Below are positions 54,747-64,000 of a DNA stretch of 64,000 nucleotides, piece after piece; position 1 is the first letter of the stretch, and the number at the start of each line of letters is the position of its first letter. Below the pieces are notes generated by a model. The model worked only from the letters and a program-made list of their open reading frames with translations, did no database searches and had not been told where the DNA came from. The position numbers and the translations under genes were made by a program. This stretch comes from Vibrio tubiashii ATCC 19109 (GTDB lineage Bacteria; Pseudomonadota; Gammaproteobacteria; Enterobacterales; Vibrionaceae): assembly GCF_000772105.1 (NCBI RefSeq), contig NZ_CP009354.1, forward strand, positions 2,356,001 to 2,420,000. The letters run 5' to 3'.

Positions 54747-55991
54747 ATGAAAAACGCCATTCAAGGTGCTCAGATGTTGTTTGTCGCATTTGGGGCTCTT
54801 GTATTAGTTCCATTGCTGACAGGATTAGATCCTAGTGTTGCTCTATTTGGTGCAGGTGTCGGAACCCTTTTATTTCAACTTGTAACCCGCCGCTCTGTTC
54901 CTATCTTCCTTGCTTCTTCATTCGCTTTTATCGCTCCTATCCTTTACGGTGTGCAAACTTGGGGCGTCCCTGCGACCATGGGTGGCCTAATGGCAGCAGG
55001 TTTTGTCTACGTTGCGATGGGTGCACTGATCAAAGTACGTGGCGTTGAAATCATTCACAAACTACTTCCACCGGTTGTGGTCGGCCCTGTAATCATGGTT
55101 ATCGGTTTGGGTCTGGCTCCAGTCGCAGTCAACATGGCGCTGGGTAAGGTAGACGGATCTCAAGTGATCGACGCAGACGCTTCACTGGTTATTTCAGTGG
55201 CTTCGCTGCTTACCACGATTGTTTTAAGTGTGTTCGCCAAAGGTTTCCTAAAACTAACCCCTATTCTAGGCGGCATTGTTGTTGGCTACACACTGAGTCT
55301 TGGCTACGGCATTGTCGATTTTGCACCAGTACATGAAGCGGCTTGGTTTGCTCTACCAAACTTTACAACGCCTGAATTTAACATCAACGCGATCCTATTT
55401 ATGATTCCGGTCGCGATTGCTCCGGCTGTAGAACACGTTGGCGATATGCTGGCAATTTCGAACGTGACGGGCAAAAACTACATTAAGAAACCAGGTTTAC
55501 ATCGCACGATTACCGGTGACGGGGTGGCGACTATCGCTGCGTCAATGGTTGGTGCTCCGCCAAATACCACCTACTCTGAGGTAACTGGCGCAGTCATGCT
55601 GACCAAAGCGTTTAACCCAGTCATCATGACATGGGCTGCAGTAAGTGCCATTGTTCTCGCGTTAGTTGGGAAACTCGGTGCTGTGCTACAAACCATCCCT
55701 ATGCCTGTTATGGGTGGCATCATGATCCTATTGTTTGGTTCGATTGCGACGGTAGGTTTAAACACGCTGATTAAGAACAATGTTGACCTTCACAAGTCTC
55801 GCAACCTAGTCATCGTTGCAATTACCCTGGTGTTTGGTATCGGTGGCATGGCTTTCGGTATCGGTGAGTTCAGCCTACAAGGTGTTAGCCTGTGTGGTAT
55901 CGTGGCGATTCTACTTAACCTAGTTCTACCAAAAGATTTAGGCGAGAACCACGTCGTGGATAATGCGCAAATGGAAGAAGAAACGAAGTAG
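54747..55991 (+). CDS. uraA: Uracil permease
   Basis: Proton-coupled uracil uptake across the inner membrane. The 414-residue NCS2-family protein has about 14 membrane segments. Substrate-site sequences include the conserved glutamate of PAVEHVGDMLAIS (about 228-240) and a second in GAPPNTTYSEVTGAV (about 269-283). AAAGGA precedes the ATG. Ends in a terminator. Confidence 0.95.
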   Translation: MKNAIQGAQMLFVAFGALVLVPLLTGLDPSVALFGAGVGTLLFQLVTRRSVPIFLASSFAFIAPILYGVQTWGVPATMGGLMAAGFVYVAMGALIKVRGVEIIHKLLPPVVVGPVIMVIGLGLAPVAVNMALGKVDGSQVIDADASLVISVASLLTTIVLSVFAKGFLKLTPILGGIVVGYTLSLGYGIVDFAPVHEAAWFALPNFTTPEFNINAILFMIPVAIAPAVEHVGDMLAISNVTGKNYIKKPGLHRTITGDGVATIAASMVGAPPNTTYSEVTGAVMLTKAFNPVIMTWAAVSAIVLALVGKLGAVLQTIPMPVMGGIMILLFGSIATVGLNTLIKNNVDLHKSRNLVIVAITLVFGIGGMAFGIGEFSLQGVSLCGIVAILLNLVLPKDLGENHVVDNAQMEEETK

Positions 55992-56015
55992 ATTCGAGAA
56001 TCGGAGAGTTTTTTC

Positions 56016-56046
56016 AGGGTTGGCATTTTGCGTCAACCCTTTTTTG
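56016..56046 (+). terminator. uraA terminator
   Basis: AGGGTTG and CAACCCT (56016-56022 and 56034-56040) form the stem; a run of six T residues follows directly. Confidence 0.85.
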
Positions 56047-56208
56047 GAAAACTGGAAAACTGGAAAACTGTGTCTTCCAAAGGACAAGTCCTGTCAACAC
56101 TCTATAGAACTTCTAGCAGGGCAAAGCCCGATCCCGCTTTCCCGAAACGAAGTGTTCCATAGGGCGCAGCCCGTTCCAAAATCCCGAAGGACGAAGTCCG
56201 TTCCCTAA
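56047..56208. repeat. Cluster of short palindromic and direct repeats
   Basis: GGAAAACT appears three times in a row at 56046-56069. About five related units of 20-25 bases follow, each with a small palindrome: AGGACAAGTCCT, AGGGCAAAGCCC, AACGAAGTGTT, GGGCGCAGCCC and GGACGAAGTCC, most followed by GTTCC or GATCCC. No gene is present. It looks like an intergenic palindromic repeat family. Confidence 0.75.
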
Positions 56209-56212
56209 CCCC

Positions 56213-56686
56213 CTACCCACACAACTCGGCAAACTGACCGCGGGTTAGGCTTGCTAAATCTTGCGGTGATAATTCAATTTCCAAACCTCGCTTACCTGCA
56301 CTGACACAAATCGTTTCTTGTCCAACGGCACTTTGATGGATAAACGTTGGTAGAGCCTTTTTTTGTCCAAGTGGGCTGATGCCCCCCACGACATACCCTG
56401 TGGTTTTCTGCGCTATGTCCGGATTAGCCATCTCTGCCTTTTTGCTTTTTGCCGCTTTGGCTGCCTGCTTTAGGTTGAGCTTCTGGTCAACGGGGATCAC
56501 CGCCACCGCGAGGTTTTTCGGCTCTCCATTTAAGCAAAATAGCAAGGTTTTGAAGACCTGTTCAGGGTTTTGCCCAAGAGCCTCTACCGCCTCTAAACCA
56601 TAGCTTACAGCTCTAGGGTCATGATGGTACTGGTGAATGGTGTGAGCAATTTTTTTCTTCTTAGCGAGATTTATTGCAGGAGTCAT
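56213..56686 (-). CDS. ybaK: Cys-tRNA(Pro)/Cys-tRNA(Cys) deacylase YbaK
   Basis: Hydrolyses Cys-tRNA(Pro) mischarged by prolyl-tRNA synthetase. The 157 residues start at 56686, where GGAGG lies four to five bases upstream; the longer frame is rejected. Conserved YbaK/INS features are the catalytic lysine in EQVFKTLLF (about 46), VIPVDQKLNLKQAAKA (about 63) and GYVVGGISPLGQKKALPT (about 97-114). Confidence 0.94.
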   Translation of the reverse strand: MTPAINLAKKKKIAHTIHQYHHDPRAVSYGLEAVEALGQNPEQVFKTLLFCLNGEPKNLAVAVIPVDQKLNLKQAAKAAKSKKAEMANPDIAQKTTGYVVGGISPLGQKKALPTFIHQSAVGQETICVSAGKRGLEIELSPQDLASLTRGQFAELCG

Positions 56687-56770
56687 ATTCCCTCCAACTT
56701 TAGACAAACAAAAAGCGCTGCTCATTTGAGCAGCGCTTTAGCTTAAAGACCGTTATAAGTTGGTGTCAAC

Positions 56771-58432
56771 TTACTTGTAAACAATCTCACCTGATGGTGC
56801 GTATTTGTTCACATCGATAGGGCTATTTGACTCTAGGTACTCTTTTAGTACTTCTGCATCAACGAAACCAGTGTTAACAAAACCTGGGTGACCCATTAGT
56901 TTAGGGTAGCCGTCACCGCCTGATGCGTTGAAGCTAGGCACTGTAAAGCGGTACGTCTCATCTAGGCGAAGCTGTTTGCCACCGATGAACACGTTTGAAA
57001 CTTTACCATCAGCAACTGTCATCGAGATACCTGCGAACTGAGCATATGCACCAGAGTCTACCGGCTTAGTTGCAACAACGTTTAGGTAATCCATCACTTC
57101 TTGACCAGACATGTCTGTGTAAGTCAGGATATTGCCAAATGGTTGTACCGTCAGTACGTCTTTGTATGTCACTTCACCCGCAGCGATAGAATCACGCACA
57201 CCACCAGAGTTCATAACAGCAAAGTCAGCTTTCGCGCGCTCCATGTGAGCCGTTGCGATTAGACGACCTAGGTTAGTTTGTTGGAAACGAACCACGTTAC
57301 GGTCACCTTCCAGCTTGCCGTTAGTTTCAGCAATCTTAACGTCTAGCTGCGCTTTACCTTTCTCTTGGTAAGGGCGTAGGAATTCTAGCAGTTCTGTATC
57401 TTCTGCAATCTCATCTTCGATAAGAACACGCTGCTTCTTACCGTCAATTTTAACCTTCTTCTTCAGGTTAACTGGGATTAGGTCGTAGCTCACCATTTGT
57501 AGCTCGCCGTTACGGAATTCGTAATCAGCACGGCCTACATATTTACCCCACTCGTGCGCCTGAACAATGTAGGTGCCGTTTTGTAGGTCTGGCTTACACT
57601 CATCAGAAGGCTTGAAGTTTTTCTTAACAACGTTTGGCGCTTCCATACATACAGGTTCTTGCGAGTGACCACCAACGATCATATCTAGAGAACCTTCATC
57701 TAGGTAACGAGCTAGTGCTACATCACCAGGTGCGTTTACGCCACGCTTACCATCTTCGTAGTGACCCATATGAGTAACCGCGAAGATAAGATCTGGTTTT
57801 TCAGTTTTCTCAAGCTCAGCGATTAGCTGCTTCGCTTCTTCTTTCGGGTCACGGAAATCGATGCCACCGATAAATTCTGGGTTACCGATTTTCTGCGTAT
57901 CTTCTGTCGTTAGACCGATAACGGCAACTTTAATACCCTGTAGATCAAACATCTCGTAAGCCTGGAACATACGCTCGCCAGTCTCTTTGTCGTAGATGTT
58001 TGCAGAAAGCATTGGGAAGTTCGCCCACTCTTTCTGTTTCATTAGAACTTCAAGAGGGTTATCAAACTCGTGGTTACCAAGTGCCATTGCATCGTAACCA
58101 ATTTTGCTCATACCTTTGAAATCTGGTTCAGCATCTTGTAGATCTGACTCTGGAACACCAGTGTTGATGTCACCACCAGATAGCAATAGCGAGCTACCAC
58201 CTTCTGCAGCGATCTCTGCGCGAAGCTCATCAATCAGTGTTTTACGAGCAGCCATGCCGTACTCGCCGTATTTGTTCTGCCAGAAGCGACCGTGGTGGTC
58301 GTTAGTGTGTAGAACAGTCAACTTATAAGTTTTGTCTGCTTCCCACTCGTGTTGTGGTGCCGTTGCACAACCAGCTAGAGTTGCCAGGATAGCTGCGCTA
58401 ATAGCGCTTTTTACGATCAGGCCTTGCTTCAT
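56771..58432 (-). CDS. nutA: NutA-type 5'-nucleotidase lipoprotein
   Basis: Outer-membrane-anchored 5'-nucleotidase that releases nucleosides from extracellular nucleotides. The ATG at 58432 gives 553 residues: AAGG stands seven bases upstream, and the lipobox LAGC follows (Cys near 22). The metallophosphatase domain shows LHTNDHHGRF (about 40), GGDINTG (about 85), GNHEFDNP (about 115), THMGHYEDG and GGHSQEP. The C-terminal substrate domain has NSGGVRDS (about 407) and NASGGDGYPKL (about 508). It resembles V. parahaemolyticus NutA as recalled. Confidence 0.95.
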   Translation of the reverse strand: MKQGLIVKSAISAAILATLAGCATAPQHEWEADKTYKLTVLHTNDHHGRFWQNKYGEYGMAARKTLIDELRAEIAAEGGSSLLLSGGDINTGVPESDLQDAEPDFKGMSKIGYDAMALGNHEFDNPLEVLMKQKEWANFPMLSANIYDKETGERMFQAYEMFDLQGIKVAVIGLTTEDTQKIGNPEFIGGIDFRDPKEEAKQLIAELEKTEKPDLIFAVTHMGHYEDGKRGVNAPGDVALARYLDEGSLDMIVGGHSQEPVCMEAPNVVKKNFKPSDECKPDLQNGTYIVQAHEWGKYVGRADYEFRNGELQMVSYDLIPVNLKKKVKIDGKKQRVLIEDEIAEDTELLEFLRPYQEKGKAQLDVKIAETNGKLEGDRNVVRFQQTNLGRLIATAHMERAKADFAVMNSGGVRDSIAAGEVTYKDVLTVQPFGNILTYTDMSGQEVMDYLNVVATKPVDSGAYAQFAGISMTVADGKVSNVFIGGKQLRLDETYRFTVPSFNASGGDGYPKLMGHPGFVNTGFVDAEVLKEYLESNSPIDVNKYAPSGEIVYK

Positions 58433-58778
58433 TGTCATACCTTTTGAACTTTTAGGGGTTTCCACTGCTTTTTTATACTGCTCTCTGTGAATAGACAGAC
58501 TTGGAAAATAACAGGCTGAGAGAGCAGTAAAACTTGAACTAGTTTAAATTAAGGTGACGAAAGTGACACTTGAATTTCATATTTATGATGACTGGATCAC
58601 TCTTAATAACCATTAATCATGTAATAAATGCCCAGAATTACACAGGCGCAAATATAAGATCACAAGCAAACGTTTGTCTGAGAGAAATAACGTTTTAAGC
58701 GCTATTGTGACTTAGGTTATTTAATCAACATAAAAGGCGAACTTCGTGAATGTTAACAACCAAACACGACCACTTTTC

Positions 58779-58791
58779 GTTATGTTATAAC
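58779..58791. promoter_or_regulatory. Zur-like palindrome (one mismatch)
   Basis: GTTATGTTATAAC has one departure from GTTATANTATAAC. It lies 99 bases from the perfect copy, close to nine helical turns. Confidence 0.45.
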
Positions 58792-58877
58792 AAAACAAAT
58801 ATCGAGAAATTAATTTAGCAAGGGCAACAGGATTAGAATTTTCATCGGATAATCAGGAGCTAAACGAGCGCACAATT

Positions 58878-58890
58878 GTTATATTATAAC
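58878..58890. promoter_or_regulatory. Zur-like palindrome (perfect core)
   Basis: GTTATA-T-TATAAC matches the core of the gammaproteobacterial Zur consensus (GTTATANTATAAC) at every base, and the dyad extends to TTGTTATA/TATAACAA. No Zur-type target gene is adjacent; nutA begins 446 bases away. Confidence 0.6.
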
Positions 58891-58958
58891 AACTTTAATT
58901 TATTTGATTGTAGACAGGTGATTATGGGCTATTAATTGATGAAGAACCAAGAACAAAA

Positions 58959-58980
58959 AAGCCAGCAAATTAGCTGGCTT
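58959..58980 (-). terminator. kdsA terminator
   Basis: AAGCCAGC, loop AAATTA, GCTGGCTT; on the minus strand a T run (complement of 58955-58960) follows. It lies 22 bases after the kdsA stop. Confidence 0.88.
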
Positions 58981-59001
58981 GTTTAAATTCAATATTGAGC
59001 A

Positions 59002-60721
<1,720 letters not shown>

Positions 60722-60742
60722 AACCTCGTTAACCAAAAAATA

Positions 60743-61126
60743 TTATCCAAAGAACATCGGCGTCTTAGTGACAGCAACTTTACCTGCCATCGCAAGCCAT
60801 CCTAATGCACCAAAGAATGAGAAGGTTCTTAGCAGCTTATTCTTGCCAAGTTTTAGGGCGAAGAAACCAAGTGCAATATAAGCCAAGACACAAGTAATCT
60901 TTTCTGTCAGCCAAGGTGCAGCTGGGGTAAATGGAATAAAACCAGTAATGAAGATCAAGCCAATACCTGATAACAGTAAGCACGTATCATTAATGTGCGG
61001 GAATACTTTGAAGAACTTCTTTTCTAACAGTTGTGAATTCGCCATCATCATGGCAAATCGTACCGATAATAATGTAGCGCTGATGGCGATAGTGAGCAGG
61101 TGAAAATGTTTTAAACCTTCGTACAT
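60743..61126 (-). CDS. sirB2: SirB2-family membrane protein (YchQ-like)
   Basis: A 127-residue membrane protein with four hydrophobic segments, of the SirB2 family, whose function is not established. HFHLLTIAISATLLSVRFAMM (in outline) at the N-terminus and INDTCLLLSGIGLI are typical. Between prmC and sirB1 in the conserved gammaproteobacterial order. Confidence 0.88.
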   Translation of the reverse strand: MYEGLKHFHLLTIAISATLLSVRFAMMMANSQLLEKKFFKVFPHINDTCLLLSGIGLIFITGFIPFTPAAPWLTEKITCVLAYIALGFFALKLGKNKLLRTFSFFGALGWLAMAGKVAVTKTPMFFG

Positions 61127-61143
61127 TGATAGTCTCTCTTACT

Positions 61144-61998
61144 TCAGTGGTGGTATTGGCCGATAGTTACTCGGTCGTTGTCACCATAGTCCTTGTAGGT
61201 TTCCACTTGGTCGTAGCCAAGTGATAATAATAAGTTCCTTACCGCCTCACCCTGTTCAAATCCATGCTCGAACATCAGCCACCCCTCATTGATGAGATAG
61301 GATCTCGCTTGTGTTGCGATGTGTCTGATGTCTGCGAGACCTTTCTCTTCAGCCACCAAAGCACTTAACGGTTCAAAGCGCACATCTCCTTGAGTCAGAT
61401 GCGGATCTTCTTTCTCAATATAAGGAGGATTGGATACAATCAGAGCAAACTCTGTGCCACTGGGTAGAGGCTCAAACCAACTACCGGCTAAGAATTGGGT
61501 ATTGGTTAAGTTGAGGGCTGTTGCATTAGATTGAGCGAGTTGCTGGGCATCTGTTTTAAGATCTACCCCCCAAACATTCCGGCTTGGAAGTTCAGAGGCT
61601 AACGCCAAAGCGATCGCACCTGTCCCCGTTCCTAAATCGAGGATATCACCCTGATTTAATAACGCTTTATCCAAAGCAACCTCAACCAAGCGCTCTGTAT
61701 CTGGTCTTGGAATCAGAGTCGTCGGGGAGACTTTTAACGGCAATGACCAAAATTCACGTTCACCCGTGATATAGGCAATCGGCTCACCGTTTAATCTACG
61801 CTGCAATAGATTTTGAAAGTCACTAAGCTGCTCAGCCTCGAGAATTTTGTCTGGCCAAGTCAACAGAAACGAACGGGGTTTATCTAAGGCGTGGCAAAGA
61901 AGCACCGCGGCATCAAGAGAGGGCGAATCACTGCCACTCTCCTGAAGTTGCTGTACGGCCTTTTTTAGTGTGCTTTCAACACTGTTGTCAGCCGACAT
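61144..61998 (-). CDS. prmC: Release factor glutamine methyltransferase
   Basis: Methylates the glutamine of the GGQ motif in release factors RF1 and RF2 using S-adenosylmethionine. The 284 residues contain an N-terminal helical domain, the SAM-binding ILDLGTGTGAIALALA (about 118-133) and the catalytic SNPPYIE (about 185-191). Four bases after prfA, its own substrate, probably co-translated. Confidence 0.97.
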   Translation of the reverse strand: MSADNSVESTLKKAVQQLQESGSDSPSLDAAVLLCHALDKPRSFLLTWPDKILEAEQLSDFQNLLQRRLNGEPIAYITGEREFWSLPLKVSPTTLIPRPDTERLVEVALDKALLNQGDILDLGTGTGAIALALASELPSRNVWGVDLKTDAQQLAQSNATALNLTNTQFLAGSWFEPLPSGTEFALIVSNPPYIEKEDPHLTQGDVRFEPLSALVAEEKGLADIRHIATQARSYLINEGWLMFEHGFEQGEAVRNLLLSLGYDQVETYKDYGDNDRVTIGQYHH

Positions 61999-62002
61999 TG
62001 GT

Positions 62003-63091
62003 TTAGTTGTTCTCTGCTAGCGCAGCTAACTGATCCGCTTGGTGCTCCTGAATAACCGGATCAATCAAGCTTGCTACCTCACCTTCCATCACTTCGTTTA
62101 GGCGATAGATGGTTAGGTTAATACGGTGGTCTGAAACACGGCCTTGAGGGTAGTTATAGGTACGAATACGGTCACTACGATCACCAGAGCCTAGAAGATT
62201 ACGACGTGTATCAGACTCTTCAGCCGCGCGTTTCGCTTCTTCTGCTTGAATAATACGAGCCGCGAGAACAGCCATCGCCTTCGCTTTGTTCTTATGCTGT
62301 GAACGTTCGTCCTGACACTCTACAACTGTACCTGTTGGTAAGTGAGTAATACGAATCGCCGAGTCAGTGGTGTTAACGTGCTGACCACCCGCGCCTGATG
62401 CACGGAATGTATCGATCTTAAGGTCTGCTGCTTTGATTTCTGGGATTTCCGCTTCTGGAATCTCTGCCATAACCGCTACGGTACACGCAGAAGTATGAAC
62501 ACGGCCTTGCGATTCGGTTGCTGGAACACGTTGTACACGGTGACCGCCTGACTCAAACTTCAATACGCCATAAGCGCCATCACCAGAGACTTTCGCGATC
62601 ATCTCTTTGTAACCGCCATGCTCTGCTTCATTTGAAGACATCACTTCGACGCGCCAACCTTTCTTTTCAGCAAACTTGCTATACATGCGGAACAGGTCGC
62701 CTGCGAAGATACCCGCTTCGTCACCACCCGCACCCGCGCGGATTTCTAGGAAACAGTTACGGTCATCATTAGGATCTTTAGGTAGCAGTAAGATTTGCAG
62801 TTCGTCATTTAGACGCTCAATCGTCTCTTTCGCTTCTTTGATCTCTTCCTGAGCCATTTCACGCATTTCTTCGTCATCTTCTTTTGCCATCTCTTCAGCA
62901 GCGACCAGATCTTCTTGGGCTTGCTGATAAGCTTGGAAACACTTAGTGACTTCCTCTAGCTGAGAGTACTCTTTTGATAACGCGCGGAATTTATCTTGGT
63001 CACCGATCACATCAGGATCGCCAAGTAGATGTTGAACTTCTTCGTAACGCTCAACCAGGGTTTCTAGCTTAGTTAAAATAGAGGCTTTCAT
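62003..63091 (-). CDS. prfA: Peptide chain release factor 1
   Basis: Recognises UAA and UAG stop codons and triggers peptide release. The 362 residues show the codon-recognition PAT-type motif in [11 protein letters not shown] (about 186) and the catalytic GGQ in SGAGGQHVN (about 232-240). Part of hemA-prfA-prmC. Confidence 0.98.
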   Translation of the reverse strand: MKASILTKLETLVERYEEVQHLLGDPDVIGDQDKFRALSKEYSQLEEVTKCFQAYQQAQEDLVAAEEMAKEDDEEMREMAQEEIKEAKETIERLNDELQILLLPKDPNDDRNCFLEIRAGAGGDEAGIFAGDLFRMYSKFAEKKGWRVEVMSSNEAEHGGYKEMIAKVSGDGAYGVLKFESGGHRVQRVPATESQGRVHTSACTVAVMAEIPEAEIPEIKAADLKIDTFRASGAGGQHVNTTDSAIRITHLPTGTVVECQDERSQHKNKAKAMAVLAARIIQAEEAKRAAEESDTRRNLLGSGDRSDRIRTYNYPQGRVSDHRINLTIYRLNEVMEGEVASLIDPVIQEHQADQLAALAENN

Positions 63092-63137
63092 AGTTTTCTT
63101 TAACTCAGGGGTCTAATGAAGTCTGTCACTCTTATGC

Positions 63138-64000
63138 CTAAGAATGATCAAGACCTAAACTTTGTCTAATAGTAGCAAGCCTTGCAGGCTCGCCTTTCTC
63201 GGCGGCACTTTGCAGTGCGCGGGTTGGAGCATGAATCAACTTGTTAGTTAATTTATTACTTAGCTCTAGCAGAACTTTTTCTGCATCCGCACCCGCTGCG
63301 AGAGACTGTAAACTTTTATTGAGAAGCTCTTCTCGAATGTCGTTCGCTGACTGACGGTACTCTCGAATACTGTCAACAGCTTGTAGAGAACGCATCCACG
63401 ACATAAATGCCGCACTTTCTTCACTGACAATCGCTTCCGCCTGAATCGCTTCGATTTTTCTCTGCTCCATGTTGCTATCAACAATAGTTTGCAGGTCATC
63501 AACAGAGTAAAGGTAAGCATCATTTAGCTCACCCACTTGCGATTCAATATCACGAGGGACAGCAATGTCGACCAACAGCATAGGTTGGAAACGACGCGCT
63601 TTTAATGCCGTTTCGACCATCCCTTTACCAATAATAGGTAGTGGGCTGGCGGTTGAACTGATAACGATATCTGCACGAGGCAGATGCTCAGGAATTTCAG
63701 GCAAACCAATAATTTCAGCGCCAAATTGCTCGGCTAAAGGAAGCGCGCGCTCCTTAGTACGGTTTGCGACGATCATCTTGCTACAACCATTGCCCGCAAG
63801 GTGCTTGGCCACCAATTCAATGGTTTCACCCGCGCCAACCAGTAACACTGTTGACTTCTCTAGCGATTCAAAAATATGCTTTGCGAGAGTACATGCTGCA
63901 TAAGCAACAGAAACGGCGTTGCCACCAATGTCTGTTTCAGTGCGAACTCGCTTAGCAACCGAGAAAGCTTTTTGAAACAGCTTCTCCATTGCCGCATCCA
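63138..64000 (-). CDS. hemA: Glutamyl-tRNA reductase (3' part)
   Basis: Reduces Glu-tRNA to glutamate-1-semialdehyde, the first step of heme synthesis. Only the last 287 or so codons are in the window; the reading frame is open to the edge, and the internal Met in [11 protein letters not shown] is not the start. The NADPH-binding domain has [15 protein letters not shown] (near the GxGxxG position) and IVANRT. The C-terminal dimerisation domain ends near the stop. The N-terminal catalytic cysteine lies outside. Confidence 0.96.
   Translation of the reverse strand, partial: DAAMEKLFQKAFSVAKRVRTETDIGGNAVSVAYAACTLAKHIFESLEKSTVLLVGAGETIELVAKHLAGNGCSKMIVANRTKERALPLAEQFGAEIIGLPEIPEHLPRADIVISSTASPLPIIGKGMVETALKARRFQPMLLVDIAVPRDIESQVGELNDAYLYSVDDLQTIVDSNMEQRKIEAIQAEAIVSEESAAFMSWMRSLQAVDSIREYRQSANDIREELLNKSLQSLAAGADAEKVLLELSNKLTNKLIHAPTRALQSAAEKGEPARLATIRQSLGLDHS

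Larger units (their letters stand above)
58433..59001. promoter_or_regulatory. Long nutA/kdsA gap with Zur-like palindromes and a leader hairpin
   Basis: No credible gene occupies this stretch. Two Zur-like palindromes lie at 58779-58791 and 58878-58890. A ten-base-pair inverted repeat, ACTGCTCTCT / AGAGAGCAGT (58477-58486 and 58519-58528), is positioned to form a hairpin in the nutA leader. An 11-codon reading frame, MKILILLPLLN, lies at 58810-58845 on the minus strand and may be chance. Confidence 0.5.

Noticed and set aside
58810..58845. 11-codon frame MKILILLPLLN between the Zur-like sites
   Set aside because: Too short and without a clear ribosome binding site to annotate as a gene; it may be a remnant of a signal peptide or chance.

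Overview
This window is ordinary chromosome from a marine gammaproteobacterium of the genus Vibrio, probably the large chromosome. The main evidence is the quorum-sensing pair luxO-luxU with a divergent Qrr1 small RNA, the sodium-motor gene motY, a NutA-type lipoprotein 5'-nucleotidase, and gene orders typical of gammaproteobacteria: mrp/metG, moaABCDE beside a YvcK-like gene, rnfABCDGE-nth, bamC-dapA/gcvR-bcp, and hemA-prfA-prmC-sirB2-sirB1-kdsA. No transposase, integrase, phage gene or CRISPR array was seen.

Layout. 0-4.8 kb: start of mrp, metG, an unrecognised membrane-anchored protein, a DUF1456 protein and udp. 5-10.7 kb: a zinc-type P-ATPase with a MerR/ZntR-style promoter, a MATE transporter, a CBS protein, an NrtS-like small membrane protein and a PAS-GGDEF protein. 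10.7-14.7 kb: the molybdopterin operon moaABCDE behind a probable Moco riboswitch, and the divergent YvcK-like gene. 14.7-18.8 kb: luxU, luxO, qrr1 and uvrB with a perfect LexA box. 18.8-20 kb: a gap with DnaA-box-like sequences, one intact tRNA-Asn and the decayed remains of tandem copies. 20.1-23 kb: an unusual three-gene unit made of a periplasmic binding protein, a transmembrane LytTR-type regulator and an atypical short-chain dehydrogenase. 23-31.4 kb: a HAD phosphatase, the Rnf electron-transport operon (RnfC has a long 39-residue repeat tail), nth and gloA. 31.5-45 kb: a Fur-box gene, motY, rnt, an antiporter, bamC, dapA, gcvR, bcp, a chemoreceptor, a PerM-type protein, a TusA-type protein, bepA, arsC, wrbA and a DUF2069 protein. 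45.2-53 kb: a complete nitrous-oxide reductase cluster nosRZDFYL with an FNR-type site. 53.2-64 kb: a DUF2066 protein, uraA, ybaK, nutA, kdsA, sirB1, sirB2, prmC, prfA and the 3' part of hemA.

How the genes fit together. Anaerobic respiration and redox are well represented: nos for N2O, Moco synthesis for molybdoenzymes, Rnf for low-potential electrons, and a NrtS-like protein. Metal and stress control shows as a ZntR-like operator (zntA), a perfect Fur box (31.5 kb), Zur-like palindromes (58.8 kb) and a LexA box (uvrB). Cell-density control is represented by LuxU-LuxO-Qrr1.

The best candidate for something undescribed is the 20.1-23.0 kb unit. It looks like a ligand-sensing pathway in which a solute-binding protein without a transporter reports to a one-component membrane-bound LytTR regulator. 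Motifs and operators were read by eye and product names rest on recalled family knowledge. No searches were run.
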